Assembly (NCBI GenBank): GCA_036850595.1
Contig: CM072156.1
Span: forward strand, 15,138,326-15,202,325
Source of the DNA: Rhyacichthys aspro
Taxonomy: Eukaryota; Chordata; Actinopteri; Gobiiformes; Rhyacichthyidae
Direction of reading: 5' to 3'
Length of the DNA: 64,000 nucleotides
This document shows positions 47,301 through 62,300 of this stretch, in pieces. The notes under the pieces were generated by a model, which saw nothing but the letters and a program-made list of their open reading frames with translations, made no database searches and was not told the DNA's origin. The position numbers and the translations under genes were made by a program. The stretch's first letter is position 1. Every line of letters starts with the position of its first letter.

Positions 47301-50300
47301 TATTTTTGGGCAGATAGCCATATGTGGGAGAGAGAAGGGGTGAGCAAATCCATCAAGCCAGGAACTGTAGGTTAGTGTGCCACTGGCTAAAGCAACCATT
47401 TTAGTTTGAGATAAAATATAGTTATGTTATTTCCAAGCACAGAACAATCTAACTTCATGTAAAATTACAGATTTTTTTACTGTTATCAAAGTACGGTGAA
47501 TGAAAAAGAAGTAAACATTGGTGGTAAGTGATGGCACAACCACCCTCCAGTAGACAGTGATATAAATTTATCCCGACCAGAGCTCTCGTTTTAAACTGCA
47601 CATCTGTCACAGAATCCATGGCTGGGCTGAGCCAGGACAGCCCGGTTTTTCAGTGACACACTCTCCCTCTGCAGTGCCAGTTGTCCACGCAGAAAACATG
47701 ACTGACACTCATGTCTGGCACCGCAGCAGATAAAAGAAACCCAGTTGCTTTACTTGTCTCAGTGGCTTGACATAATTGTGACATACACATTATCGTCATT
47801 TGTGTGTGAACTGTAGGCACATCATTGTGACAGGCTTTTTGTGGGGCTGGCTGGAAGATGACCATGATTGAAGGTTCATGCAGCCATTTTCACATTTAAA
47901 CATTTCTCATTGGATAAATAACAATTAATAATTCAATGTCAGGGTGCTGACAAAGTCTGACATCTCTTGTCATAATTTACAATTTACATATGTTTGATTT
48001 AGTTAGCGCCCTTCTAAATGACGTTGCTGTCAGTCGTAGTTAATTGTGATGGCTTGTTTAGATTGGTGCTGCCATTTTCATTTACTCTGGCATACAGAAT
48101 TAAATGCAGTTCCATCCACTTTATGATAATCTGTAGAGTAAACACCAGTGTTTCTTGCTCTTAATTCAGAAAGTAGGGCAATTAGCCTGTGGATAAACAG
48201 GGCACCCAGGTCAGCTGCTATAAGCTCTATCAAAATGGATGTTTAATCGGGACGCATGATGAACGACATCTGACCTCTGCCTGTTTCCACTGAGGCAAAC
48301 ACTCGCCAGCAATTGGTATTCATGTTGATTCTTGGTTTTGTTTTATACCCACACACACATTACTATATAGAGTTTGTGATCAGTATTTGTAGCTGTTTCA
48401 TGTATTTAGACTCTTTGAAGTTTTATATCCACAGCTTTCAACTTGTAGACAATCTACAAAGCCATAAAAATCCCCAAATTTTAAGCTTGATTTGAAACTT
48501 GTTCCAGAAGCATCATAGCCCACCTTCCCAGACTTTGTAGAAAAGCAAATCAATGTTAGAGCCGGACCTGGGATACATGATGAAAATGCTCAAAAGGTAT
48601 TAAAAAAAGGCTAATTATTTTTAAAGTTCAGCCTTGTCTCAGCTTATGACACGTCTCTGAAACTCTTCAACCTGTCTGTTCTATTAGCCATAATATCGAA
48701 TATCGAATCATTTTATTACATTGTTTTCCAATACTCATGTGGTCTGATGTACCGGTTTATTTGTGTCTTTCAGACATAAGCAGCAAAGAGTTGGTGGACA
48801 ATAAGAACCCAGTGCCTTTTCCCATCTCTCTGCCAATCAACTATGAGGTCCTTGATGCCGACTACCTTTTCCTTAAGGAGGCTGGGCAGGACTTCATGAG
48901 GAACTCCAGCACACAGAGTCACACACAGCCATTCGTTATCCTAAGAGCCAGCCGACAACCAGCTGTCAACGCCAGCTATGGGACCATCTCCACGGAGCAA
49001 CTTGTGCCTCCAGATCTGGTCCAGTCTGTGCAGCTTTTTAATGCTCCTGAGGTCTTTACCTTTAACTGGAAAATCCAAGCTTTCATTTTGACCCCCAGGG
49101 TTTTCTCGTCCAAGCCCAAAGTGCGTGTGCTCTTCTATGTGGCCGGGAGAGACTGGGGCAGGGGGGAGGGCACTGCAGATGAGCTACCATGTGTAACAGT
49201 GTTTGCTTTCTGGCAAACGCAGGAGGTCAGGGGCTCATGTGCACTGGGGGGAGAGAGAGGGACCTGCATGGCTGAGCTGGCGCCTGCATTCAGCTGGTTT
49301 GCTCCGGGTGAAGAGGGCACCAGCAGGGAGAGGCAGGACCCTTCTGCTGGGAACCCTGTGGAGCTCTACTACCAGGCTCAGCCCAAAGTCAACGGAAAGT
49401 GTAACTCTGCAAAGGAGGGTCGGGGCGGCCCACCAGTGCAGGCCGAGTATGTTCCTGTCACGCCCATGCAGAGAATCGGCAGTGTTCGACTTTTGCAGGT
49501 TCCCAAAGGAATGGCAACTCTTTCACGGCTCAAACTGGGTAATGCCATCGTGATACGGACGTCATCCAAACCTCTGAAGAAAACTGACATTGCCACCTTC
49601 TACATCCTCATGGCCAGCTCTGCCCAGCTGACCAACTTCACACTCAGGTAAGACTGCTATTGCTTAAAGAATCCTTCTGTCCAAGAAAAAGAGATATTAT
49701 TTAAATAATAATTAATACTGAAATAATAGTTTTTTACACAATACATTAAACCACTTAGTGAACCCTGTTGTGCAATATTTTTCATTGCTTTTTGGCAGAA
49801 TTGTGTGTCTTAAAAAAGCCTATTTTGTGATTGTTACAGGTAAAAAAAAAGATAGCATGGCAGTTATGCCTTAGTATAATATAATACTAAACTACAAATC
49901 CTGTTCAACAAAAATAAAGAATTATCATAGAATCTGAGATTCATGGATTACTGCTGGTAAGTATGGTAGATTATTCCGCTGAAATAAAAAATGAGTGTGC
50001 ACAGGCTGATGACATTATAGGATATTTTCAGAGCTGTACTCTAAAGGTTGACATGGATCAAACCAAATCACGTGTAGCTTTTGGCTCACTCTGCTTATGG
50101 CTATATACACTTGACACAGTGCTATTGAATATGGATATTGAAGATCACAAGGATTACCGGTGTACCTCAATTTAATTTCAGGCTCTGTTCTCCTTCCACA
50201 ATGCATTATGTTGTAGTTGGATTGGAGATGAGAGCATTTTAGTGGTGTGGCTGTCCCTCTGGAGGGATATGTGACATCCTCTATAATGAAGCTCATTTAG

Positions 50301-53300
50301 AGGGCTTTGAATTACCACTCGAGCTTCATCTGAACTCAGCTCCAGGCTGTATATTACTATAGGAAGTAACACAATAATGAAAAATAGGAATATCGCCTGG
50401 TTTCTCCTGGCTTGCCTTCCATTTTCCTTAATGATAATACAACATTAGTTTAAGATTGAGAGAGAGAGTCTCTAGAGAGGGTGCAGAGACCTTTTCATTT
50501 TAATTATTTAAGACACTGCAATGCAAGTGGAAGATTGTATAGATTATAGATCGAAAATGTGATCCCACTTCCTGAGATTCAGTAAAAATGACACAATTTT
50601 CTTACCTCCATTTTTCAGATATGGTATCATTCAAAGCCACATTGCTTTTTAATGTGGCTGCTTTCTATACCTGATTCATTGAATTTAAGTAATTTACATA
50701 AAAAGACATATACATGTTTGTATATGTATATGCTGAGGCCAGGATGAAACACAACATAAAAAACAGACTTTATTTTCAGATGGAGTCTGTTAGTGATATA
50801 TTCTTTCTGTGAGATAGGAACATGCTCAGTGAAAACACCTTCATGAGCTGTGACACTAGCAGAGATACTGTGGTAGATAATCAATACATCGAGCAAAAGA
50901 GACACTGTCTGCTTTCCTTCCACCTGGACTCACTCTGACATGCTTCAGTGGAGGCAAGCAGGTGAAGTGTCATGGATTATTAATGCTTTTTCATATAAAA
51001 CTCAGACATGTAGCTGTTTTAACCAGTCACTTAGATCAATTGTGAGTGCGGAAACAGGTAAATATTGATCAAATAGAGAGCTGTGCATTGATGCATTTGT
51101 CCTCTGTTGTCAAAAACGTTACTCCAATGAGATATTCCTGTGTCAAGTGTCAAATTGAATCAGGAGCAGAAAGCTAAACCCAATACATCTGTTTCTTTTT
51201 ACTATATCTGCAGATGCATTAAACATTGCAATCTGAACATTGAGATCTGTACATTTTCTTCAGATATATCATTATAAGGTTAGAATCCATTTAGTGTTTT
51301 TACTTTGGTTTCAAACAGGGACTGACCATTTATATTAAATGGTTCTATTAGGAGGAAAAAGCCTCTCTCTGTTTATGAGAGCTCCCAATGAACCCAAACA
51401 CCCAATTCTGCTAAAAGCTAATCCCCATAATAAACACTTTTTATACATGAGCATAAAATCGTCATTACATCAGCAACATCAAAATAGGGCACTGGAGGCC
51501 ACTGCTGCAAGAGACGGTGACAAAACCCAGGCTACATGAGCACTAATTATCAGGCTTTGTTCACATTAATGCATTTTCAGTTTGAAGCTCTAATTAATCT
51601 GTTTTAGTTTCTGTTTTTATGGTTGCTGTTCATTTTAAATTGTGATGTGATTATGTACATTAATAGAATAAACTGAATATAAAATATCTAAAATGCTGTG
51701 GCTAAGATCGAATTTGTTTTGCATTTCCAATCTGACTAGGTTAGTCCATGCATGCATTTCCCAATCATCTTTATTTGAATCATCTTTATAATGTCTGAAA
51801 TAAAAACGGCACAATCCTCAGCATGGTATTATTCTATTTGAGCTTCCAGAGTGGTTTCTTTTATTGTAGTGTAAGATGAAAAGGCATCTGAACACCTGCT
51901 TGAGTGTGATTGGTTACGAGAAGTCACACAGATGTGCAGCCACTCCAACAGACTGGAGACACCTGATGCAAATTAGTCCAAATATGAGCTCGACTGGGTT
52001 GCTCTGAACCATCACTGGGCTCAGTCTCAGTCAAAAAAAGGATTTCTTATCCCAAATATATTGTCCCCTTTAATTGTTACAGCTCCAATGTACTTATTTA
52101 GATAAGAGAACAAAACAAACTCATATTGTGCTTCCATAAACATGAGATGAGCCACTCTTCTTAGTAAGTAAATGTGGGCCTCCACCCCCAGCTTATCAGC
52201 ACATTAACAAGCCATACGTCCGGGCCTCAGCACCTGCCTGTGTGCTTCATCACTGTCTTAGTGTCCCATTAAGCTCTCCTTTAATGCTCTCTCATCAGTG
52301 TGATAAACCTGTTATTGATGTCTATTGCCTGAGTTAAGGGACACAAATTTGAGGCTGACGGAGAAAAAGACAAACCACACCTGTCCATTTTCTCCAAATG
52401 AAGCTGTCATTTTCAGTGAGAGTCTGATAAAGGTCAAATATAAAATATTGTGGCGCAGTTATTTTACTTGGCACATGAAGGGCAATTAGATTAGACATTA
52501 GTGCAGGCTCAGTTGAGTTAAATGAAGTGTAATGCCTTCTTTTTGTTTTCTCAGGGAGACGGGGCTAATAGTTTGTTTTCTCAGCGGTCTTTATTTAAGG
52601 CAGCGCTTGGGTCATAAATAAATAAGCTCGGTTTGTATATCAACAGGACACCGTGTCAGTGAGCACTTCAAATAGTTTTGTGAGCCTATCCATTCATCTG
52701 TATGACAAATAGGTCTTTTACATCCATTTTAGTGTTGTGGTGCCTGCCATCTGGCAACAGTGTTGGCACAAGCATCTCCCCAACTCCCTAAACTGCTCCA
52801 TAAGTGCTTGGAGCATGTTGCTGATGGCTGCCCATCAGACTGGCTAAACTATGGACATTTGCCTGCATAATTAACGATTGCATCTGTTTCCGTTTGCACC
52901 GGGGTTCACCCTTGGTGTGGTGGCCCTGTGGCGATGCATTCACAACGGCAGATATGGAAACACAAATTATATCAGGGAAGTAATTAGAAAGCCGTAGCCG
53001 TAGCATTTCAATAGCTGCCTTAGGGATGAAGAGCATCAGGGTCAAACTGCTTTACTCATACAGAGGGTACAGCTCTTATGAGGCTTTGATCAGACCTACC
53101 TCCTTGACTATTGTGGTAGAGTTGCATTTATAAACTTACAGTCACAACATTGCGTTGTTACGGGATCTAACACTAATCCGCTGTCATCTTTTAGATCATA
53201 AGACTACAGCTTACAGAAGAAAAGAGTCTGGGCAATGAAGGCCACTAGCCAAGGTCTGAACTGGTTTGATGATTGTGTGAATCAATTCCTAAGTATTTTA

Positions 53301-56300
53301 TGTGCAGCTGAGTTAAGAATATGTTAAAGGTGGAACAATTGTGCTACTTTTGGCTGGTCAGAAGTGAGATGGATGGCAGGTACATCACCTGAGAGCCGCT
53401 TCCCTCACACACTGTCAGCTCTAGTCTCCGCTGCCATCCATCTTGTGTGCCCTGGTGCCTCCCCCTGCCCACTGCTGCTTAGGGCCCCCAAGCAAAACCA
53501 TGGACACTGCCTTATGCTCCCAGGCACTCCCAAGAAAAAACACCTCGTCCAGTCTCTGGGGATTTTTCTTTAACACACACAGGGGGAAGAAAGCAAGAAA
53601 GAGCTCTAGATAAGTCTCCTTGTTACTGTCACTTTTTATTAGTTAAAGCCTGCTCCATTCAGCTCAATACACAGAGGTGTTTTATCACAGAGGAGCAAAA
53701 CATTTCTTCTATTAATACACTGGCAATCCCATGCTGTTTAAATCTCCAATTATAGGCACAAGGCTTTCCCCCATCAAAACACTTTTACTTTAACAACATC
53801 ATAACATGAGTGGGGCACACAAAATAAATGTCAAATAAAACATTCATAAACTAAACATTCTTCACAAATACATTTTAGTTTTGGAACAAATATAGTATAG
53901 GGCAGTTTCATATTGTCACTGTATCATGTTTTTTTTTTTTTGTACAATTAGAAACATATGGAAATTGACATTCTGTTCTCAATATATATCAGTATATGTC
54001 AATTATATATATGCAGCATGCAGCTAATATCTGATGGAACAAAATGGGATGTTGTTGCTTTCAACTCCAATTTAACACATTTCAGTAATTACTACGTGTA
54101 ATATTTTCCTGTAGCAAACCCTTCATTCATTTTGAAATAAACACTGGTCTTGGGAACATCAATAAGCTGCTGTAACACTAGGTTAGTGGTGTAGTAAATG
54201 AAACAACTCCACTGTGTTTCTTATAGCAGCACCACAAAGCTTCAATATATTTTACAAGAGACTCAATCCACCTGCCCACCATAGATACAGATGTGTGGAA
54301 GTATATGACCAATCTGACTGACATTCGAATGCTGCTTCATTTGCAATCACAACCCCGGGGCAGGGTTTTTATTTTGCAGTGAGCTGCCGCATCAGATGAT
54401 TGCACCTTTTAGCCTTATTTTCCTGGCTGCAGACTTGCTCATCAGTGAAAATGCTCTAAGATCCTAGCTCCCCTGGGCCACAATGGAACAAGATTGAAAC
54501 CTTTGTTGAAAAGACACCTGGCTCATTCTGCACTGTTTTTGATACTTTGACCTGCAAGCTTTTTGACTGTTTGAACTCTGGTCGGTGTCTCAAATCCCAC
54601 AAAATGAGACCAACCCATTTGATCAGAAAACCAGACAAAACAACTGCGATTGCTGGGCTGTGTTTTCAGGTCATGTCCGGCAGCGGAGGTCACAAGGGAC
54701 CACTTTTTAATATTATGTTCTGTTTTTGCAGAATTGAAGGTTGGGCATATACTGACAATTTGCATAGCCCTCCACAATACCCATTTGGAGCTGTTTCGCT
54801 AGTTTTCTCTTATTCTGTTTGACTTTTTAAAACCAATCCCCATGCCTGAGAAATGTTCAGATTGCAGTCGCTCCTATTGTTGATTACACCTCCTTAGAGA
54901 CTCATAATGTCTTCCACACTTTGTTTGTCTGCAAGATTCACAGATAAACAGAATGACCCTGCATGCAAATGAGGAGCGCAGATTTATAAGTTGTTTTGAA
55001 CTTTTGGAGGCAATTCATTTGACTAAATATCCAGGGAGACTCAGTCGGTGTAACGCAGATCTGATTCTTTTTGTTCAACCTAAATGCTCTTGTGGAATGT
55101 CTCATTAACATTTATCTATAGCGAGCTGCTTATGCTGAGAAAGCCCATTGGAAAGGTCTTCTTTTTTATGATTTGCATTTATAAATTGGAATCAAAGGAA
55201 TCAAACCACAAATTAGCACAATGAGTGAAAATCCTTTGCCGATCAGGGGTCTTTTTCGCAATATGAATGTTAAAATATGAACAATTTTAATGACATAGAG
55301 CTTCATAATGCATCAGAAATGGCATGAGACACAGCAGCAGTGGCCTTGTTGGTTCTGACTTGTTTGTTTTTGGACCTTTCACAGAGCCACGGTGAAAAAA
55401 GGTGTGACTTTTCGGACAGCAACACCAAGTAACTCTTTACTATGGGACATCACTCTGGACATGGGTGCAGATGGGACCATTGCAGTCGTATGCCAAAGGA
55501 AAGCTCCCATTCCCGGCAAAAGGTAAGTACTTTAGGAAGGTAGTCCATGTGTGCACTTGCATCAGTCTCCACTCTACCTTCCCGAACACATGCTGTATTA
55601 GTTTGTGTAAAAGACGGTAATCTCTTCTACTCTGTAAGCACGGCTCAGCTGCAGAGACTCTTGTAAAGATGTCCCTTGTAAACATAACTTTTATTCTTCA
55701 TTGGCAAATTTCGTCCACTTTTGGATTTTTTTAGAAGCTTGGCACATCCCAGAATTCTGTAAAACATCTTATGAGTAACTTGAAAGACAAGTGCCAGAAT
55801 ATATCAAAAAGGTCCTATCTTCTCCATTGTACTCGTATTGTAAGCAACCATAGTAAAAAAAAAAACCCCCAAAAAACCTATTAAAATCTCTAATATTGTG
55901 TCAGATTTGCTTCTTGCATAGTCTTTCCTTTTCACTACCCAAGGAAGACTTTAAGAAGTGCTTAACTTTCTCTGTGACCTCATCAAATAGGGCTCTACCC
56001 TTTTCAGAACAAGCAGCTCATCTAAGATACAGTTTAAACTTTGCTTTGTTGCTTTACGCTGAACTGAGACAAGTTTGGTAGATTATAAAAGCAAGCCACA
56101 TTGTGCTTTCCACCATCATTTCTGTTAAGCTTCCCATTTTTTCCATATTTCCTTCTTAAACGTAGACATGTTGTGATGTTGATAGTATCTGTGATTAACA
56201 TTTTAAATTGCAAAATATAAGCTAAATCTCTTCTTGCACTGGTATATCTATTGTACACTATTACACAGCTGTGTGTAACATAAGTATTTTTATTCTTTTA

Positions 56301-59300
56301 TTGTTTTGCAGTTTGCAGTCTGGTTTGACCCAATAACTAACCGCTATTCTGGTTAATCCCTCTCAAATAATAAAAAAATAATACAGCTGACTAAACCCCT
56401 GCAAAGTCCATTTACTGTCGGAGTCTGTTTACTCTATTTACGGTCACTTTACTTTTTAGCGTGTATTTGTTTTGTATGAACAGTTTCATGATGACACTCA
56501 CAGACAGCGAGTAGTTTTTAACCCAAAGAAGGATTTACAAGAAAGCATTTAGATATCTGTGTTAATGCATACTTAACGGGATATAGGTTTTCATTAGTTA
56601 ACTAAGTCTTATTTTGACACTTGAGCTGCTATTATTGTTAAATCTCACTGCAGAGAAACATGATGAAATTATTGTTGGCATAAAATGGTATTTCTGCAGT
56701 GAATGGATGCACTAGGAAGGAGAAAATAAAAGCCTTTTAGTGTTTTTAGAGTGATACTTGCTGTGTGGTTTCTGGACCTGACAATGTTTTCATGAAGAAA
56801 GGCATCTGGTATATAGGAGGGTCATTTTTATTCAATAAACAGAGCTCACTCTTTATATTCACTGACAGATATTTATAACACATAGATGTCATATCTCTGA
56901 TAAAGGCCATGTGGCTGTGTGCATGCTTATTGTGTTTCTGTCCACCAATTCATCTTCTCTACACTTCTGGAAAATAAAACTCAGGGCAGTAACTTAGGCT
57001 GCTGCAGAAAATTGAATCCATATATAGGACTCTGAGTTCTTGCTGGCTTCACTGAAAGGCCATTATAAGTCACAAAGGTGGCAGCACTGTTGTATGCAGC
57101 ATGTGCATTTATTTTTAACAATAAATGCTCACAACATGAAATTCTCCTCTCGGTTTTGTTCAAGGAAATGTTTGAATACCATTGGTACTGGACTGGTAAA
57201 ATAAAGATTAAAAAAACTGCCATCACACTTTAAATCCACGGGACTCAATTCTCAAGGTGCTATTTGGATTGATCACAATAAATATAACATAGACTTCATC
57301 CCCCTTCATCCATTCATTCCCAACAGATGTGTATTTGTGAGTCTGGACTTTAAAAAAATCCTCAATTTGTACAGATCTGTGTTGTAGAATGTATAATACA
57401 TCCTTCCTATCACAAATAAGATTACATTGATTTATTCTGAGTTCAAGCAGTGATCATGACAATCACATTCATGAGATTCTTTATTAAGTCATTTTGACCT
57501 CTGCCAAATCTACATTAAAGGGCCACTGAGATGTTATTCAGTAAAATGTATAAATATCAATACAATACACACTATTTAGTGAATCCCCCATGTCTATTAT
57601 TTAAGACAGTATAGTATAGTATCGTATCGTATAGTAATAGTGTAATATATTTACTATTATGGTTATTCAGAAATTATAAAAAATAGTAGTGGTATAGCAC
57701 TGGAATATACTGTATATGCTGTACTGCGCAGTACTTGAACTTTTCGCATCCATCCAGAATGCAGTACTTTGTGTAACTTTTTGCCATAACAGTGTTGTGA
57801 GAATGCCTGTTTTGCCTAATATACCCTAACATACAAACCACTGTGACAGAATAAAATACAAATATCCTGTTTTAGCAGTCAGGCTTAGGCTATTATAATG
57901 CATTATCCATCATTAAACAGGTTAAAACTGTTTTGTTTTTTTGTACTAAGCCACATCGGACTGGGAGTAACTCAGCTTCTGGTCTCTGTTCCAGGCTTGA
58001 AAGCAGCCTGCTGGAGGTGCTTCAGATGGACTTCGAAGTGGAGGAGCTGAGCAGTCCCCTCGACAGTCAGGTGATCATTTGGAAGCTTGAACTGCCACAG
58101 GGATCTAAAAATGTAGCCAAAACTGAAGGAGCCATGCGTATCTATACAACTCAGAGAGATTTTGTTGGCTTGGCCCCTCTTGTAATGGTGAGTTTACTGA
58201 CTGCTTACTTGTCTTTATTAAAACTCGTCTATGATACTGAAAGCATTGTTTCCGATCCTTTGAGCATTAGTGCTTGAAATGATCTTGAAATGCACTTTAG
58301 TCTGATCCATTTCTGTCTGGTTTGCAGCCACAGAAGCCGTGATATGCTTCAGACTGTTTAGCAAATGCATTCTATTTTGAGTAGTTCAGTTCAGTGAGCC
58401 TGCATTGGTTGTTCTTTCCTCGTGAGCAATATGTGGTCATTGCTTCCTACAAGCAGCTGCTTCAACATGTTTTTTTTTTTATTTTTTATTGTCCTAGTTC
58501 AATAATTAATCCGTCACAAAAACCCATCTACTAAATATGGAGCACTTCACTGCATTTACATCACTGTGACTAACATAATGAAATCTGATTATTGTGACCT
58601 TTACTTAGTACAGTTTTATACAAATAAGATGACAAGAACCTGCACCATTTAAAATTTCATGTTTCCACAGCAGTGTTTTTGACACAGGTTACAGACACTA
58701 TAATGGTACCATTTAATGTGAATTGAGCTGGAGCGCTTGAAGCTATGAGGATATGTTATCCTGATTTGTGAATTTGACATGGTTCATCTCTTGTGTAGAA
58801 GCTGACCTCAGGCTGAGGGCCAAACATAAGGAGATTTGATGGTTCACCCAAGGGAACATTAGCACTGACTGATCACTCTTAGCTTCACTCTATGAACTCA
58901 GACCAGTGCTGCTGCTCAATTCTTCTACATAATGGTCTTAAATTCTCATTTCTTAACTATATTGTAATGAGAGACTTTAAAAAATATGCCCACTTATTTA
59001 AGCTTCATTTAAACCACTTTTACAGTCAGGGGACACGTATCCATCTGCTTCATTTTGGTACTCTGAGTGGCCAAGTGTCCTTTTAAATTTGATTTAAGCG
59101 ATAAGTCACAGGACTTGACAAGGCTCTGCTCCACTGCGTTCATTATGATTCAGCACAGACTACATTATTCAGTTAGCTCAGCTTCTGTTAAAACAGTGTG
59201 TTTTTACATTGAAGGGACATGTATCCATCTGCTTCACTTATGCCTTTTGATTTTTCATGCATCAACACAAAGGCACGTGCGCATTTACACAAGACAGAGG

Positions 59301-62300
59301 TGACCTACATTGGAGTGAATTGGTACATTATAGAGAACTGGTAAAACAATCCATTATGATTGATTTATACAATATACATTCAAATTAAATAATTAATGTA
59401 ACTAAAAAGCAACACTACTCAACATTTTGCTCTAAGTTTCAAACCCAGCATGCTACAGAACTCATTTTTACAGGTACAAAATTTAATATACAGGATACAA
59501 GTAGGTTACTGGGGTTTTAAAAGTAGGTCTAATTTCTGTAGGCTTTGTGTGACTGATTGCAATTATTTTAAATACAGCATTTAAATATAAAATAATCTTT
59601 TCAAGAAAGTAGTCTACATGAACTACATCAGGAAACTAGTATGTGTCCATTCACTGAGGACATGCTTGTGAAAAAAGTCAAAGATTAGTCATTCCGGCCA
59701 TGCACTAACCTGGCCATGGTGCAGCTGCTCCCTCGGCCTTTACAAACTAGGAGGCGGGGGGCTTCTTACCTCATCACTGCTGCTGAGTCACTGAGTTACA
59801 CTTCACTGCACCCGTCTTTCCTGTTCCCAAATCATGTTTGTTGTCTTTTTTGTTTCCCATACAATGTATAAATAAACGTGTCTGCATTTATTCTGATGTA
59901 TTAAGCAGCATGTTGTGGCTAATCTTTCTCCTATAGGACTCAGAGATCTTGAACACAGCCGTCCTGACTGGTAAGAAGGTGGTGATACCTGTGAGGATAG
60001 TAGCTGTAGAGGAAGATGGTTTAGTGACCGACGTGTCCGACTACACAGACTGTAGCACCGATGATGAAGACGTGCTCAAGGTAATCCGTCACAATTTGTC
60101 AAAGTCAAATGACTCAAGTAGTTGTCTAAATTATTACTTAGAGTTACAGCATATTCACTGAAAGGACCTAGTCATAAATTGAATCTATTGCCCTCGTAAG
60201 TAAAGGAGTAATGTCGGAAATTTCAGATGAACATTTTTCAGAAACCATGAAGCAAAGGTGAAAACGCTAGCATTTGTATTGTACTTTATTGTGAGTAAAC
60301 TGATTATACACGTAACTCAGATGTCTTGTATGATCTAAATGTGTCTGTGGGGATTTTCTAGATCAATGTGTAATAAGATTTTGTTTTTAAGTGTAACCAT
60401 GTAACTACAGAAATGTGGATTAGTATAGTCCAAAAAGTGGTGAAATTATTCTCATTACCACATTATCTCATTATGTTATACTGGTTGTTAATGTGTTTTA
60501 CCTCTAGTAGCACATTGTTTTTAGTCTGTTTCTAAGAATGGGTTAAGGGGCAGGTACATGTAAAACTAAAGTATTCCACACAATAGGAGTCATGTGTAAT
60601 ATAGAAGGGCAGCTGCGGACAAATAAGTTGTTCCAAAGTCACCTCTGCTCTCTGTCCCTTTTTCACACAGTAAAACAAACTATTAGTTGTACTCCGACAA
60701 CATTACCCATCAATCTCCCCGACAATGAACAGCCACTGAGCTAAATGGCTTTCCCACAAATGCCCTCACAGTCTGTCGCTATGCTCCCATCCTTTGACTT
60801 GTCCCTTTTATCCTGTGAACCTGGGCACGGCTGACTGCCAAAAGCCGGCTTTGTTTACTGATGAAATTGAAAGTCAGGTCCCCGGCCTGAGGTCAGAGGC
60901 TGTGAAATGTATTTACTCAAGGGTAAAACAGCATTGTAAACAAAGAATGAAGACATGCACTGGACTTGGGGCTTTTATTAAGTTTTGGCTGGAAATATGT
61001 CCCAAAGCAGCCAGAGCAAACAACAGATGTTAATAAATAAGCTTGGTTCATAATCAAGTGGGTGGCAGTTTTAAGAAAAGCTGGATTAGGTTTTCATGTC
61101 AGGATCATTCTTTTCAAGCTTGTAATGTAGCTGTCTTTACTGTTGTTTTAAGCTTACTGTAGCTCTGAGTGCATTTGCTGACCAGATAACAGCTTCAGTC
61201 ACAAATATTCCCTTTAATCTTCTTATAGTCTAACAGCTTGACTTGATATCTTTTTCCTGCATAGTGTGTCTGAGGAGTATCAAATAAGCTGCTGATAGAC
61301 AGGAAGGATTTATCAAGAATAAATGGGTATTGTGACAAAATAAAGCAAAAACAAAGTGTAATCTGTGATGATGGAGGGATTTTTCAAACAGTGCTTAAAT
61401 GACGAAGGCGAAGGCATTCATTTTCTATTAAGATGGGGCATAGATGTGTGCTTGGCTGACCAATCAGGACTTTTTATATTGTGTTGCAGACGTCTGACTA
61501 TTCTAGTTCATTCAGCCACACTTTGTTTGCCCTTTTGCTAAAGATCTACCCAATATGCACTAAAATGCCACCGCATTGTTTTAGTGAAGAGCAGTTTCAA
61601 ATCTATACGTTGTACTCTGAAAACAAATGGCAAGATTTTTGGCCACAAAATCTGCATGGAGTTCTTGGAATAAGAAAAGTAAAAAAAAACATTATATCAC
61701 GGATGACTGACTACCTTCACACTGAATGAAAATTGGAAAGCTCACACATTGCTACACTGGAGATAAATCCATCTATTGTCCTATGTTTAGACGCATTAGA
61801 TTTTCCCCCTAATAACTTTTCAAGGGCTTTGGTGCCACATAATATAAATCTTCGGTTTGGATATAAATCAAGCATAGGATTATTTGTAGAGAAGAGGTCA
61901 GGACACTGCCGTGTGCAGCGAAGATGACCCACAGGGTACTGTGTGGTCATTCAAAAGCTTTACTTTCGGTCATGGGCACAGGATGGCTGACTCAGATGCA
62001 ATAATGACACAACATCCTCTCAAAAATAGCATATCTCGGTGACAGAACATCCTTTAACTCACAGTTGGGTTCATGCGATCCGTTTGCCATTTGTATTCCT
62101 CCTTCGGCAATATGTCAAAGTCATAGTTTTTTTCCTTAACTCCCTGTTGGACTTCTTGAGACTATAGTGAATGCAGCATTAATTATCTCATTTATTTACA
62201 GCGTGATGGGACCAAAGAAAACCTCCAGACTTGTATCTACCAGGGACACAAAATATCCATGAGATCTTTGAGCAGGCAGCTAAACTTACCAAGGTCACCT

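Larger units (their letters stand above)
55523..57994 (+). other. tmem132d intron 3
   Basis: 2.5 kb; holds the GTATA/GTATC repeat at 57608-57640 and a 14-bp palindrome at 57721-57734. The acceptor is GGTCTCTGTTCCAG. Confidence 0.7.
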
